NCBI GenBank assembly: GCA_016783105.1
Contig: JADHXF010000003.1
Location: 1-57,006, forward strand
Origin: Dehalococcoidales bacterium
GTDB taxonomy: Bacteria; Chloroflexota; Dehalococcoidia; Dehalococcoidales; RBG-16-60-22
Direction: 5' to 3'
Length of the DNA: 57,006 nucleotides
Shown: piece after piece, positions 26,625-35,890 of the stretch
How the letters are laid out: the number at the start of each line of letters is the position of its first letter
Position numbering within the stretch: the first letter of the stretch is position 1
Position numbers and translations under genes: made by a program
The notes under the pieces: model-generated
The model's input: only the letters and a program-made list of their open reading frames with translations
The model's database searches: none
What the model was told of the DNA's origin: nothing

Positions 26625-27812
26625 TCAGAAACCGGGGTCCCTCAGATATAGCTGCGTCGGGTCAGTGTGGCGCAGGGTTTCCACCTTGGTCATGGTGCCG
26701 GAAGCGATGTCCAGTACTAACTGCAGGAGTTTCCCGCCGGCCTCTTCAATCGTGTCTTTTCCCTCGATAACTGTGCCGGAGTAAAAGTCAAGGCTGGTCG
26801 GTGCCATGGCCAGCGTCTTGGGATTGGCCGTTGTCCACATGAGCGGCGCGACGACTGCGGTGGAAGTATACAGCAGGTCATTGCCCGTGAAGCCACCGCC
26901 TCCCAGCTGAAAGATGACCAGCTGTGCCCCGGAGGCAGCGTAACCGGCGAAGATGGAACCCATGCTCATCCAGTTGTCCACGAAGTACAGTCCCTTACCG
27001 GCTGGCCTCTCTCCGTACTTGAGCACAGCCTGTACCGGTGCCGACCCTGACTTGTGGATGGCGCCCAGCGACTTCTCTTCCAGTGAAGATATACCTCCGG
27101 CGATATTGGAAGGCACCGGGTTAACGGTGCGAATGTCATCACCGGTTGCTTTGGCGGCGGTTTCTATCCTGGCCGCCGCCTCGAGGATTTTCCTGGATAC
27201 TTCCTCATTGATGCCGCGTTGGCACAGGATGTGTTCCGCGCCAATAATCTCGGTGGTCTCGCCGAAGAACGCGGTGCCACCGGCGGCGACGATGCGGTCG
27301 AAGAGGTTGCCAATGACGGGGTTGCCGGCGATGCCGGAGGTCGTATCCGAGGCACCGCATTTAACCCCTAAGGCCAGGTGGCTCAAATCGAAAGGCTGCC
27401 GCCTGATACGCGAGGCTTCGAGCACCATCTCCCGTGCCAGCGGCACTCCTTTCTCCAGAGCTCCGAGCGTGCCCCCTTCCTTTATCACATCGAGTATCTC
27501 CACGCGCTTCCCGGACTTGGCAATCTCCCTGGCAAGGCGGGCGGTATTGAGTTCCGGATATCCCACACCCGGGTTTACCGTATGGATAATAACCGAAGCC
27601 ACATTTGGATTCCGGGCCAGTCCGATAAGAGTGCGCGCGATGGTCTCGCGGTCAAGGCTGGTACGACCGCTTCCCGTATCCGCGGTAAGTATGGTTTTCG
27701 TGCCGTCAACGAAATCACAGATTTTGGCGGCCAGAAATCCCCCCGGGATTACCAGCACGTGATTGCGAATCCCGGCCGAGCCGTCCGGTCTTGCGTATCC
27801 TGTAAAATTCAT
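26625..27812 (-). CDS. UxaA-family hydro-lyase, large subunit (altronate/galactarate dehydratase-like C-terminal domain)
   Basis: About 395 residues that match the large catalytic domain of D-altronate/D-galactarate dehydratases and of sulfolactate sulfo-lyase large subunits. Visible are the N-terminal TGYARPDGSAGIRNHVLVIP, VKCGASDTTSGIAGNPVIGN, ETTEIIGAEHIL and the C-terminal GNDLLYTSTAVVAPLMWTT. These iron-dependent enzymes remove water or sulfite from a 2-hydroxy acid. The ATG at 27812 follows AAAGGAGGCGTCAG and overlaps the small-subunit stop as ATGA. An upstream extension to 27899 would run through the small-subunit gene and is rejected. Substrate not fixed. Confidence 0.88.
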   Translation of the reverse strand: MNFTGYARPDGSAGIRNHVLVIPGGFLAAKICDFVDGTKTILTADTGSGRTSLDRETIARTLIGLARNPNVASVIIHTVNPGVGYPELNTARLAREIAKSGKRVEILDVIKEGGTLGALEKGVPLAREMVLEASRIRRQPFDLSHLALGVKCGASDTTSGIAGNPVIGNLFDRIVAAGGTAFFGETTEIIGAEHILCQRGINEEVSRKILEAAARIETAAKATGDDIRTVNPVPSNIAGGISSLEEKSLGAIHKSGSAPVQAVLKYGERPAGKGLYFVDNWMSMGSIFAGYAASGAQLVIFQLGGGGFTGNDLLYTSTAVVAPLMWTTANPKTLAMAPTSLDFYSGTVIEGKDTIEEAGGKLLQLVLDIASGTMTKVETLRHTDPTQLYLRDPGF

Positions 27813-28117
27813 CTGACGCCTCCTTTCATTAAATCTCCCCGGCCACGCCCGCCTTCCAGATTGTGGATGTGGACCATTTCCCCCTGCTTGATGTCGCACG
27901 AGGCGATGCCGATGGTTTCGCCGTACTTGGTGATGGTGGCACCTTTGGTGATATCCTTCACGGCGATTTTGAAACCGAAGGGTATGTTTTCTCTGGCGTT
28001 TACGGTACTGGTTCCCTTGCCGAGACGAATCAGCACCTCAGCACCAGACGCTACATCCTCAAGTAGCGTGGCAACGTTGTCCTTTTCCGAAAGCATCAGT
28101 GCTCCTCTTGCTGTCAT
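27809..28117 (-). CDS. UxaA-family hydro-lyase, small subunit (SAF domain)
   Basis: Small protein of 102 residues equal to the SAF N-terminal domain of altronate dehydratase, or to SuyA of sulfolactate sulfo-lyase. Segments EVLIRLGKG, IPFGFKIAVKDITKGATITKYGE and GEMVHIHNLE are typical. The start follows AAAAGGAGGAGTTAA. The stop overlaps the large-subunit start by 4 bases, so the two are co-translated. In sugar-acid dehydratases the two parts are usually one chain; the split form is common among relatives of less certain substrate. Confidence 0.88.
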   Translation of the reverse strand: MTARGALMLSEKDNVATLLEDVASGAEVLIRLGKGTSTVNARENIPFGFKIAVKDITKGATITKYGETIGIASCDIKQGEMVHIHNLEGGRGRGDLMKGGVR

Positions 28118-28131
28118 TTAACTCCTCCTTT

Positions 28132-29406
28132 TTAAACTCCAGATTCTGATTCACGGGTCATTTTTATTCGGGAAATATTGAAGATTAGCAGTATGGCAAC
28201 AACCGCCAGTCCGGAATAGGTTAACCAGATGCCCTGGTAGCTTCCCCAGGTATCGTAGACCCACCCCGCCAGCCATGGGCCAGCGATGCCACCCAGCGCA
28301 TTGATACCGACGATAAAACCAAAAATGCTGCCAAAGTTCGACCGACCGAAATACTCAGATACCAGGGACGGTCTTACCGTGGTACTGCCACCATAGCCGG
28401 TGCCGAAAAGAAAGAGGAAGGGAATGAGCAGCCAGAAACCAGCGTTCGGGGCGTAGGCAAGGCATAGCAGACCAAAGGTAACCATCCCGAATGTTCCGGC
28501 AATCACGCGCCGACGGTCGCGTTTGTCCGCCAGCCAGCCAAAACCGAGACGGCCGCCAATGCTCATTATCGGTATCGCCATAGCCACCAGGCCGGCCCTT
28601 GTCCTGGCAATACCAATACTGCTCAGGTACGGCATAATGTGAGTGATGATGCTGCTTATAATTGTCACATGCACCATGTAGGTCGCCGCAATGCGCCAGA
28701 AAGTGATACTCTTAAGCGCCTGTGTTAGCCCGATTTTTAATTCAGTGGGCGGACTGGTCGTAATTCCGGCGGTTGATGGTGCCGGAGCCGCTTTAAGGCC
28801 ATCGAGCTGATAACCGTACTGCTCTGGCCGGTGCCGGAATATTAAGGAGAGTGGAGTGACTACTATCAGCATACCAGCTGCCAGAATGGCCATTGTCATC
28901 CGCCAGTCATAAATTTCAAGGAGTTTCACTATTAAGGGCACGAGCAAACCGGCGAGACCAAAACCAGAATTAGCAATCCCGCTGGCGATGCTTACCCTCA
29001 AGCGGAACCAGTTGGCAATGGCGGTCATCAACACCGTGAGCGTGGTGGCGCTCACGCCGACGGCGATAAGAGCGAAAGCGCCGTAAAACATAGCCAGAGA
29101 CGTGGTTTGGCTGAGCAGGAACAGCCCTACGGCCGTAATTACTGCCCCGCTGAAAATAAGTCGCCGCGGGCCGAAGCGGTCCGTAAGTATGCCGGTAAGC
29201 GGGGCAAAAAGGCCAAGCTCAAGGCCGCGAAGGGAAGCCGCCAGGGAGATTTGAGCATAGCTCCAGCCCATGTCATTGGCGATTGGTTCAAAGATGGCGG
29301 TAAACCCGTAGAAGACGACGCCACCGGCGTACATCGCGATGAGTACGGAGGCCCCGACTATCCACCACCCGTAATATATTCTGGAGGGTTTCCAGTTAAA
29401 AAGCAT
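28132..29406 (-). CDS. MFS transporter, monocarboxylate/oxalate-formate antiporter-like
   Basis: Twelve-helix carrier of 424 residues. The N-terminal RIYYGWWIVGASVL and the loop LTDRFGPRRL are typical of the MCT/oxalate-formate branch of the major facilitator superfamily. It probably moves an organic acid anion. It lies 14 bases upstream of the SAF-domain gene and 26 bases downstream of the TPP enzyme, inside one operon, so it likely imports the substrate of the hydro-lyase. The ribosome-binding site is weak. Confidence 0.88.
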   Translation of the reverse strand: MLFNWKPSRIYYGWWIVGASVLIAMYAGGVVFYGFTAIFEPIANDMGWSYAQISLAASLRGLELGLFAPLTGILTDRFGPRRLIFSGAVITAVGLFLLSQTTSLAMFYGAFALIAVGVSATTLTVLMTAIANWFRLRVSIASGIANSGFGLAGLLVPLIVKLLEIYDWRMTMAILAAGMLIVVTPLSLIFRHRPEQYGYQLDGLKAAPAPSTAGITTSPPTELKIGLTQALKSITFWRIAATYMVHVTIISSIITHIMPYLSSIGIARTRAGLVAMAIPIMSIGGRLGFGWLADKRDRRRVIAGTFGMVTFGLLCLAYAPNAGFWLLIPFLFLFGTGYGGSTTVRPSLVSEYFGRSNFGSIFGFIVGINALGGIAGPWLAGWVYDTWGSYQGIWLTYSGLAVVAILLIFNISRIKMTRESESGV

Positions 29407-29432
29407 GGCCGAATAATTGTATTACCAAATTT

Positions 29433-31103
29433 CTACTCCGCGCGCTGAAAATGCGTCATGTCTAGGCCGGTAACACAGTCAAGCACCGCCGGTATACCCC
29501 GTTCATTGGCTTTTATGGCCTCTTCAAGAGCTGGTCTTATCTCGGATGTTTTCTCAATTCTCCGGCCGAAGCACTGGCAGGCCTCCGCCCATTTGACGAA
29601 ATCAGGCTGCACCTGGAAAGTACTGGTATTCCAGCCTGCCGCGGTCATCTGGTGGTGCTTTACCCAGCCAAGTGCGGAGTTGTTTAAAACCAGCCATGTG
29701 CACCCTGCCCTGTATTGCGCTGCCGTCGGTAGCTCTTTCATGTACATCTGGAAGGCACCGTCGCCGGTGACGCAAACCACTTTTTTCTCCGGCTTGGCCA
29801 GCTTGGCAGCGATGGCACCGACAACCCCCATGCCCATGCACGTCTGTTCGGCAACCGGCACGCACTCTGAGCCGTCCTGCACCTTGAAATACGGGCAGCA
29901 GTACGACCAGCAGTCCTGCGAGCCGTTTTCGCTGGCCAGAATGGTGTTCTGGCCAAAGACACGGCTCAGTTCATGCACCGCTCTCTTGGCCGGTATCGGT
30001 GTTTCCTCTACCATACATTCCGCCTCCACCTCTTTCTCAAACTCCTCTTTTGCTTTCAATATCTCCTTTACCCTGGGTAATTCACGGAAGTCTCCAACTG
30101 TCCGACTTTCACCCTTTATAGCGTCAGTAAGCTGCCTCAAGACAAGTTTGGCATCGCCGACGATGCCAGCATCCGGTATCCAGTTTTTGCCTATCTCGGA
30201 TGGGGAAATGTCAATCTGAATGAATCTGGCTCCCTCGGGAAAATCACGCCACTGGTGTGTGCTGTAGCTTTCATTCCTGGTGCCGACGGTGAATACCAGG
30301 TCAGCGCCTGAATAGACTTCTTTCCCGACCCTGGTGCGGTAGTAACCGCACACGCCAAGGGCCAGCGGGTGGGTTTCTGGCAGAATTCCTCTCCCTCCCG
30401 GTGTGGTCAGAAACGGCATGCCAAGCGACTCGATAAACTGTTTAAACTCCTCGGCGGCTCCTGCCTGTACGGTTCCGTTTCCGGAAACCGCCACCGGCCG
30501 TTTCGCCTTCATCAGCAGTTTTACCGCTTCATCTATCAGCGCAGGGTCACCGCCCATGCGAATTCTCTTTGAAGGCACGTACCGGGGTGTGCCGACATCG
30601 TGCAGTTCCCAGCGGGTCTTCCCGCTCACATCGTAAGGCAGCTCCAGGAAGACCGGCCCCGGCTGCCCGTTGGTGGCTATGGAAAAAGCCCGGCGCACAA
30701 ACCACGGAATCCTGTCAGTATACGGGATTCGGGCGCTCCACTTGGTTATAGGCTTCATCATGGCTATCTGGTCTGATTCCTGGAACTCACCCATCCCGTA
30801 CGTCTTCTGTGAGCCGGCGGCGTTGATTATCACGACTGGGGAACACCCTGAGTATGCTTCCAGCACGCCTGGAAGTAAATTTGCCGTCCCCGGTCCAACG
30901 CTGGCGGTGCACACGCCTGGCTTACCGCTCACCCTGGCATAGGCCATGGCCATAAAAGGCGCGGAACCTTCGTACCGCAGGTTTACATTGGTTATACCAT
31001 CAATTTTGTCGGCATACAGCTGCAAACTGGAATCGCCAATACCGAAGATAAAGTCGATTCCCTCAGCCTTGAGCATATTGACGATTGCTTCCCATGCGTT
31101 CAT
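29433..31103 (-). CDS. thiamine-pyrophosphate-dependent enzyme (acetolactate synthase-like)
   Basis: 556 residues with the three-domain plan of the POX/AHAS family: a Pyr domain with the activating Glu in RYEGSAPFMAMAYAR, a central domain (about 190-330), and a PP domain with the TPP-Mg motif GDGAFQMYMKEL...VLNN. Its fit to housekeeping acetolactate synthase is only general. Candidates are a decarboxylase or carboligase for a 2-oxo acid made by the neighbouring hydro-lyase; sulfoacetaldehyde acetyltransferase or sulfopyruvate decarboxylase should also be considered. It is first in the operon with the MFS carrier and the split hydro-lyase. The start follows AAAGGAGATGTTGAGAG. Confidence 0.85.
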   Translation of the reverse strand: MNAWEAIVNMLKAEGIDFIFGIGDSSLQLYADKIDGITNVNLRYEGSAPFMAMAYARVSGKPGVCTASVGPGTANLLPGVLEAYSGCSPVVIINAAGSQKTYGMGEFQESDQIAMMKPITKWSARIPYTDRIPWFVRRAFSIATNGQPGPVFLELPYDVSGKTRWELHDVGTPRYVPSKRIRMGGDPALIDEAVKLLMKAKRPVAVSGNGTVQAGAAEEFKQFIESLGMPFLTTPGGRGILPETHPLALGVCGYYRTRVGKEVYSGADLVFTVGTRNESYSTHQWRDFPEGARFIQIDISPSEIGKNWIPDAGIVGDAKLVLRQLTDAIKGESRTVGDFRELPRVKEILKAKEEFEKEVEAECMVEETPIPAKRAVHELSRVFGQNTILASENGSQDCWSYCCPYFKVQDGSECVPVAEQTCMGMGVVGAIAAKLAKPEKKVVCVTGDGAFQMYMKELPTAAQYRAGCTWLVLNNSALGWVKHHQMTAAGWNTSTFQVQPDFVKWAEACQCFGRRIEKTSEIRPALEEAIKANERGIPAVLDCVTGLDMTHFQRAE

Positions 31104-31149
31104 CTCTCAACATCTCCTTTAACAGCGTTACCGTAGATTTACCGCGAAT

Positions 31150-31162
31150 TGAAATGATTTCA
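31150..31162. promoter_or_regulatory. 13-base palindrome upstream of the TPP-enzyme operon
   Basis: TGAAAT-G-ATTTCA, a perfect inverted repeat 47 bases upstream of the start at 31103. A TATAAA-like -10 lies just beyond it on the minus strand (31168-31173), without a clear -35. The position fits an operator, but that is inference. Confidence 0.35.
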
Positions 31163-31302
31163 GCATATTTATACCATAATCCGGCATGAGATGGCGAGCG
31201 AGAACCGGCCGGTATACGGTAACGGTCTCAACTCATCGGAAGGAAAATAATCGTGGACTTCGCTTCGGACAGGGGTTATACGGTAACCGTGAAGGTGCCG
31301 GT

Positions 31303-31740
31303 CTAGTTTGTCTTCTTTCCTGATGAACCGGAACTGCTGTCCGGCCGTGCGTTTTTCAGTGTCCAGTCAACGATTTCGGCAATTGTGGTTCCCGGCAGAA
31401 ACACGTGCTTGATGCCGGCTTTCTTTAATCTGGGGATGTCTTCCTCGGGAATGATGCCGCCGCCAATTACGGTGATGTCGCCGGCACCGCCGGCTCTCAA
31501 TTGCCTGACCACTTCGGAAAACAGGTGCAGGTGCGCCCCGGAAAGGCAGCTCAGGCCAACCAGGTCAACGTCCTCCTGAATCGCCGCATTGACGATTTGC
31601 TCCGGAGTCTGGTGCACTCCGGTATAGATGACTTCAAAGCCCGCATCACGTAAACCCCGGGCAATAATCCTGGCGCCGCGGTCATGGCCGTCAAGGCCAG
31701 GCTTGGCTACCAGCACCCTCAGTTTTCTTTCTTTCCTCAT
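31303..31740 (-). CDS. B12-binding small subunit of acyl-CoA mutase
   Basis: Cobalamin-binding protein of about 145 residues. The DxHxxG motif appears in [13 protein letters not shown], followed by the conserved [15 protein letters not shown] Ser (here [12 protein letters not shown]) and the [10 protein letters not shown] loop that holds the B12 tail. It works with the separate large subunit encoded 13 bases upstream. Start ATG 31740 is used; an upstream extension runs into the large-subunit gene. Separate small subunits are typical of isobutyryl- and 2-hydroxyisobutyryl-CoA mutases and of archaeal methylmalonyl-CoA mutases. Confidence 0.92.
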   Translation of the reverse strand: MRKERKLRVLVAKPGLDGHDRGARIIARGLRDAGFEVIYTGVHQTPEQIVNAAIQEDVDLVGLSCLSGAHLHLFSEVVRQLRAGGAGDITVIGGGIIPEEDIPRLKKAGIKHVFLPGTTIAEIVDWTLKNARPDSSSGSSGKKTN

Positions 31741-31753
31741 GGTTATCCCCAAA

Positions 31754-33430
31754 TCAGAAGAACCCGGGGTCGCGGTACTCGCCGAAGGCCTCGCGGTAAA
31801 CGTCACAGATTTCCTGCTCGGTGGCATAGGCCCTGACCGCCTCAATGACACAGGGCATGACGTTTTTATCGCTCTGGCAGGCGGCACGGAGGTCGTTGAG
31901 CGTTTGTGCTAACGTCCGGCTGTCCCGGCTTCTCTTGACTTCTTTTAGTCTTTTGACCTGTTCTGCTTCTACCTTTTCGTCAATCTTCAGTATCTCGATG
32001 GGCGTTTCTTCTTCAGCCAGGTACCTGTTTATCCCCACGACTATCTTTTCCTGATTATCCACCTGCTGTTTGAACCTGTAGGCGGCGTTGGCGATCTCCC
32101 GCTGCGGAAAGCCCCGGTCAATTGCCGCCAGCATGCCGCCCATATCATCAATCTGTTTGATGTATTTCCAGGCCTCGTCTTCTATCCGGCTGGTCAGCGC
32201 CTCCATATAGTAGGAGCCAGCCAGGGGGTCGATGGTGTTGACCACGCCGGTCTCCTCGGCCAGTATCTGCTGGGTGCGGAGGGCAATGGTGGCGGCGAAT
32301 TCCGTGGGCAGGGCGAACTCCTCGTCGAAGGAATTGGTGTGCAGCGACTGGGTTCCACCCAGGACAGCCGCCAGCGCCTCGGTGGCGGTGCGGACGATGT
32401 TGTTGTGCGGCTGCTGGTGCGTCAGCGAGCAGCCGGCCGTCTGTGTATGAAATCTTAGCCACCAGGAGCGGGGGTTTTTCGCCTGAAAGCGCTCCCTCAT
32501 GATTTTAGCCCACATGCGCCGTGCCGCCCGGAACTTGGCGATTTCTTCGAAAAAGTCCATGTGGGAGTCAAAGAAGAAGGATAGTCTCGGTGCGAAGGTG
32601 TCAACGTCCAGTTTCTTGCGCTCGATGACGTCCTGGACATAGGTGATGCCATCGGCCAGGGTGAAGGCTAATTCCTGCACGGCGGTGGCGCCGGCCTCGC
32701 GGATATGGTAGCCGCTGATGCTGATGGTGTTCCATCGGGGCACATGTTTGGTACCGAATTCAATGGTGTCGCTGATGAGCCTGATGGAAGGTTCCGGCGG
32801 GCACATAAACGTCTTCTGAGCGATGAACTCCTTGAGCATGTCGTTCTGAATGGTACCTCCCACCTTATCCCAGCCGACTCCCTGCTTCTCGGCGGCCACA
32901 AGGTACATTGCCCATAGCACGCTGGCGGGAGGATTGATGGTCATGGAGGTGGTCACTTTGTCCAGGGGAATGTTCCTGGTCAGGGTTTCAAAGTCGGCCA
33001 GGGTATCGATGGCGACCCCGCACCTGCCGACCTCGGCTCTGGCCTTGGGGGAGTCGGAATCATAGCCCATCAGGGTGGGGAAGTCAAAGGCGGTGCTCAG
33101 GCCGGTCTCACCCTCCTTGAGAAGCTGGTGCCACCTGTGATTGGTGTCCGCGGCGGTGCCGAGTCCGGAGAACATGCGTAATGTCCAGACCTGCCCACGG
33201 TAGCCGGTAGCCTGGCAACCGCGGGTAAACGGGAAAAAGCCGGGATAGCCAATGTCACGGTTGAAATCAAGGTCACGAATATCTGCCGGGGTGTATATCG
33301 GATTTACCAGGAGGTCGGAAATGGTGGAGAGCCGTTTTTTTGCCGCCAGGTCAGGAGCTAACTTGATAACCTCAGCCTCCCATTCTTTAAGTCCCTGGCG
33401 AACGTCAGTCAGTGTCCGCTCATCGAACAT
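31754..33430 (-). CDS. B12-dependent acyl-CoA mutase large subunit (methylmalonyl-CoA mutase family)
   Basis: Catalytic TIM-barrel subunit of 558 residues for radical 1,2-rearrangement of acyl-CoA. Family segments [43 protein letters not shown] and [12 protein letters not shown] are clear. At the position of Tyr89 of Propionibacterium methylmalonyl-CoA mutase (RQYAGF) this protein has Phe (RMFSGL), as in isobutyryl-CoA mutase. At the position of Arg207 it keeps Arg (EPSIRLI), as in methylmalonyl-CoA mutase. Substrate is therefore open: methylmalonyl/succinyl-CoA, isobutyryl/butyryl-CoA or another pair. It has no fused MeaB-type GTPase. The start follows GGAGGATAACC and lies 16 bases after the oxidoreductase gamma subunit. 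Confidence 0.92.
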   Translation of the reverse strand: MFDERTLTDVRQGLKEWEAEVIKLAPDLAAKKRLSTISDLLVNPIYTPADIRDLDFNRDIGYPGFFPFTRGCQATGYRGQVWTLRMFSGLGTAADTNHRWHQLLKEGETGLSTAFDFPTLMGYDSDSPKARAEVGRCGVAIDTLADFETLTRNIPLDKVTTSMTINPPASVLWAMYLVAAEKQGVGWDKVGGTIQNDMLKEFIAQKTFMCPPEPSIRLISDTIEFGTKHVPRWNTISISGYHIREAGATAVQELAFTLADGITYVQDVIERKKLDVDTFAPRLSFFFDSHMDFFEEIAKFRAARRMWAKIMRERFQAKNPRSWWLRFHTQTAGCSLTHQQPHNNIVRTATEALAAVLGGTQSLHTNSFDEEFALPTEFAATIALRTQQILAEETGVVNTIDPLAGSYYMEALTSRIEDEAWKYIKQIDDMGGMLAAIDRGFPQREIANAAYRFKQQVDNQEKIVVGINRYLAEEETPIEILKIDEKVEAEQVKRLKEVKRSRDSRTLAQTLNDLRAACQSDKNVMPCVIEAVRAYATEQEICDVYREAFGEYRDPGFF

Positions 33431-33446
33431 GGTTATCCTCCACTCT

Positions 33447-34007
33447 TCAGGCCTGACGGGCGGCCTGCGTATTCTGTTGCGTCCAGCTATAGCCTTTATC
33501 GAGCGACCTTTTATTTATTTCCAGGCGCTCCGGGTTTTTAGCCAGCGTATCCTCCATTATTTTGTTAACGCTGCTTACCGAAACGACGGCGCGGCAGGCA
33601 AGCAGTGCGCCAAGGGCAATAAGATTACTGCCCCCACTGTCCCCTAACTCAGTCGCAAGGTCATTTGCCGGAACATAGACGACGTCCATGTCTTCCCGGG
33701 TTATCTTTTCTGGAACGAGCGACTGATTGACCACGAGCAATCCTCCCGGCCTGGTGGTCTGTTCGAATCTGGTAAGGGAAGCCGAGTTCATGGCCACGGC
33801 GATGGTGGGCCGGGAAATGAACAGGGCGCCGATGCGTTCATCGGAGATGGTGACGTTGCACCAGACGGTGCCGCCCCTTTTCTCCGCCCCGTACGAGGGC
33901 ATGTACACCACTTCACGCTCTTCTCTGAAGGCAGACTCGGTGAGCAGCCGCCCGAGGAACAGCACCCCCTGCCCGCCAAAGCCACCTATGGCGATTTCCT
34001 CATGCAT
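33447..34007 (-). CDS. 2-oxoacid:ferredoxin oxidoreductase, gamma subunit
   Basis: 186-residue gamma subunit of a four-subunit oxidoreductase. The N-terminal IGGFGGQGVLFLGRLL is the hallmark of the POR/KOR/VOR gamma domain, and SYGAEKRGGTVWCNVTIS is a second conserved stretch. The enzyme oxidatively decarboxylates a 2-oxo acid to acyl-CoA and reduces ferredoxin. It overlaps the beta subunit by 8 bases and is followed by the mutase genes. Confidence 0.92.
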   Translation of the reverse strand: MHEEIAIGGFGGQGVLFLGRLLTESAFREEREVVYMPSYGAEKRGGTVWCNVTISDERIGALFISRPTIAVAMNSASLTRFEQTTRPGGLLVVNQSLVPEKITREDMDVVYVPANDLATELGDSGGSNLIALGALLACRAVVSVSSVNKIMEDTLAKNPERLEINKRSLDKGYSWTQQNTQAARQA

Positions 34008-34800
34008 GGTGGTCCTCTTTTTTCAGCGCCGCCACGGCGTCAATCACCTTATATTCACCCAGCGGATAATAGGGAAGCATGTTTTCCGCCAGCCATTCCA
34101 GGGCTTTTACCGGCTCTAACCGCCAGTTGGTCGGGCAGGGAGACAGCACCTCGACCAGTGACATTCCCAGGCCGGCAAGCTGAGTACGGAAAGCGAGCTT
34201 TATCGCCTGCTTGGCCTTCCTGACCGCGGCCGGACTATGCACGGCAACCCGGGAGATATAGGCGGTGCCTTCCAGAGCCGATAACATCTCGCAGACACGG
34301 ATGGGATAGCCGGCAAGAGATGGCTTTCGCCCGGCCGGTGTTGAAGTCGAATACATGCCGGTGAGTGTGGTGGGGGCCATCTGCCCCCCGGTCATACCGT
34401 AGATGGCGTTGTTGACGAAGATGGTGGTGATATTTTCGCCGCGGGCGCAGGCATGCACTATCTCGGCGGTGCCGATGGCCGCCAGGTCGCCGTCGCCCTG
34501 GTAGGTGAAGGGGATTAGATGGGGGTGGCACCTTTTAATGGCGGTGGCCACGGCGGGAGCGCGTCCGTGGGCTGACTCCAGGCCGTCGAAGTTGAAATAT
34601 TCGTAGGAATTGACCGAACAGCCAATGGAGGCCACGCAAATCGCTCTCTCCCTGATTTTCAGCTCATCGATTACCTCGGCGACAAGACGGAGGGCAATAC
34701 CGTGACCGCAGCCGGGGCAGAAATGGAAAGGGTGTTCCTCCAGCGCTTCCGGCTTCTGATACAGTATCGTTTCCAGTTCGTTATATTCCAACTTTGCCAT
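34000..34800 (-). CDS. 2-oxoacid:ferredoxin oxidoreductase, beta subunit (TPP-binding)
   Basis: About 266 residues. The start region has the typical FCPGCGHGIALRL, the TPP-Mg motif is seen in GDGDLAAIGTAEI...FVNNAIYGMTGGQMAPTT, and the length fits beta subunits of KOR/VOR enzymes. ATG 34800 is chosen; two GTG codons just upstream (34809, 34806) are alternatives. It lies 16 bases downstream of the alpha subunit. Confidence 0.93.
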   Translation of the reverse strand: MAKLEYNELETILYQKPEALEEHPFHFCPGCGHGIALRLVAEVIDELKIRERAICVASIGCSVNSYEYFNFDGLESAHGRAPAVATAIKRCHPHLIPFTYQGDGDLAAIGTAEIVHACARGENITTIFVNNAIYGMTGGQMAPTTLTGMYSTSTPAGRKPSLAGYPIRVCEMLSALEGTAYISRVAVHSPAAVRKAKQAIKLAFRTQLAGLGMSLVEVLSPCPTNWRLEPVKALEWLAENMLPYYPLGEYKVIDAVAALKKEDHHA

Positions 34801-34816
34801 TTCCACCACCAGTTGG

Positions 34817-35866
34817 CTATTTAACTATTTTCTCTATGGCTGCCAGTATCTCATCGGCGGACATGGGCACACCGCCAAACCGGTTGACCAGCTCAACCTG
34901 CGCATCCGCTCCCAGGGACAGCCTGACATCTTCAATGAGCTGGCCGAAGCTCAGCTCGGCCACCAGGAAACGTTTGACTTTCCGTGATAAATCGGACAGG
35001 GGTTTGGTTGGGAAGGGGAAAAGGGTGATGGGGCGGAATATGCCGACTTTAAGGCCTTCCTCGCGGGCCATTTGCATGGCCGTCATCGCCGAGCGAAAAG
35101 CGCTACCGTAGGCGACGATAACCAGAGCCGCGTCATCCAGGTTGATGCTTTCAAAGCGGACTTCGTCCTGCTTTATCCTTTCCAGCTTCTGGCGAATGAG
35201 CTCGATGCGGGGCTGGTCATTGATCGGCTCCATGGCAAAGGAGTTTATTATATTCTTGGCCCGCCCCACGGCTCCGGTGATGGCCCATGGTTTTTCCGGC
35301 AGCTTCGTGACCGGCGCGCGCATGGTTACCGGCTCTATGGCCTGGCCGAGGAAGCCGTCCGGCAGCACTATCGTCGGGTTGCGGTACTTGTCCGCCAGTT
35401 CGAAAGCCAGCATGGTGAAGTCCATCATTTCCTGCACTGTGGCTGGCGCCAGAACGATAACACGGTAGTCGCCGTGACCCCCACCCTTGGTGGCCTGAAA
35501 ATAATCACCCTGGGCTCCACCGATGTTGCCCAGGCCCGGCCCACCGCGCATCACATTGACAATGACGGCGGGGAGATTGGCTCCGGCCAGATAGGAAATA
35601 CCTTCCTGCTCCAGGCTGAAGCCGGGGCTGGAGGTGGAGGTCATGGCGCGGCAGCCCGAGGCGGCTGCCCCGTGGACCATGTTGATTGCGGCTAATTCGC
35701 TCTCCGTCTGGACGAATACCCGGCCTTCCTCCAACATGCGTTTGGACATGTGCTCGAGGATTTCGTTCTGGGGGGTAATCGGGTAGCCGAAGTAGGCGTG
35801 GCAGCCGGCCGAAATAGCACCTTCCGCGATGGCGATATTACCTGCCATCAGCGTTTTTTCAAACAC
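34817..35866 (-). CDS. vorB: 2-oxoacid:ferredoxin oxidoreductase, alpha subunit (VorB/KorA type)
   Basis: 349-residue alpha subunit. Conserved stretches include GCHAYFGYPITPQNEILEHM, ESELAAINMVHGAAASG, ISYLAGANLPAVIVN and FQATKGGGHGDYR. The single-domain alpha and separate beta, gamma and delta chains match 3-methyl-2-oxobutanoate (VOR) and 2-oxoglutarate (KOR) enzymes. From memory the sequence is closest to proteins named VorB, but the two groups are hard to part by eye. The GTG start follows a GGGGG ribosome-binding site. It lies 24 bases downstream of the ferredoxin subunit. Confidence 0.9.
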   Translation of the reverse strand: MFEKTLMAGNIAIAEGAISAGCHAYFGYPITPQNEILEHMSKRMLEEGRVFVQTESELAAINMVHGAAASGCRAMTSTSSPGFSLEQEGISYLAGANLPAVIVNVMRGGPGLGNIGGAQGDYFQATKGGGHGDYRVIVLAPATVQEMMDFTMLAFELADKYRNPTIVLPDGFLGQAIEPVTMRAPVTKLPEKPWAITGAVGRAKNIINSFAMEPINDQPRIELIRQKLERIKQDEVRFESINLDDAALVIVAYGSAFRSAMTAMQMAREEGLKVGIFRPITLFPFPTKPLSDLSRKVKRFLVAELSFGQLIEDVRLSLGADAQVELVNRFGGVPMSADEILAAIEKIVK

Positions 35867-35890
35867 TGGAAGCCCCCAAAGCTAAAGCAG

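Noticed and set aside
31104..31302. Possible cobalamin riboswitch near the B12-dependent mutase genes
   Set aside because: The gap lies downstream of the mutase genes, and no B12-box-like or conserved pairing pattern was seen there or before the operon.
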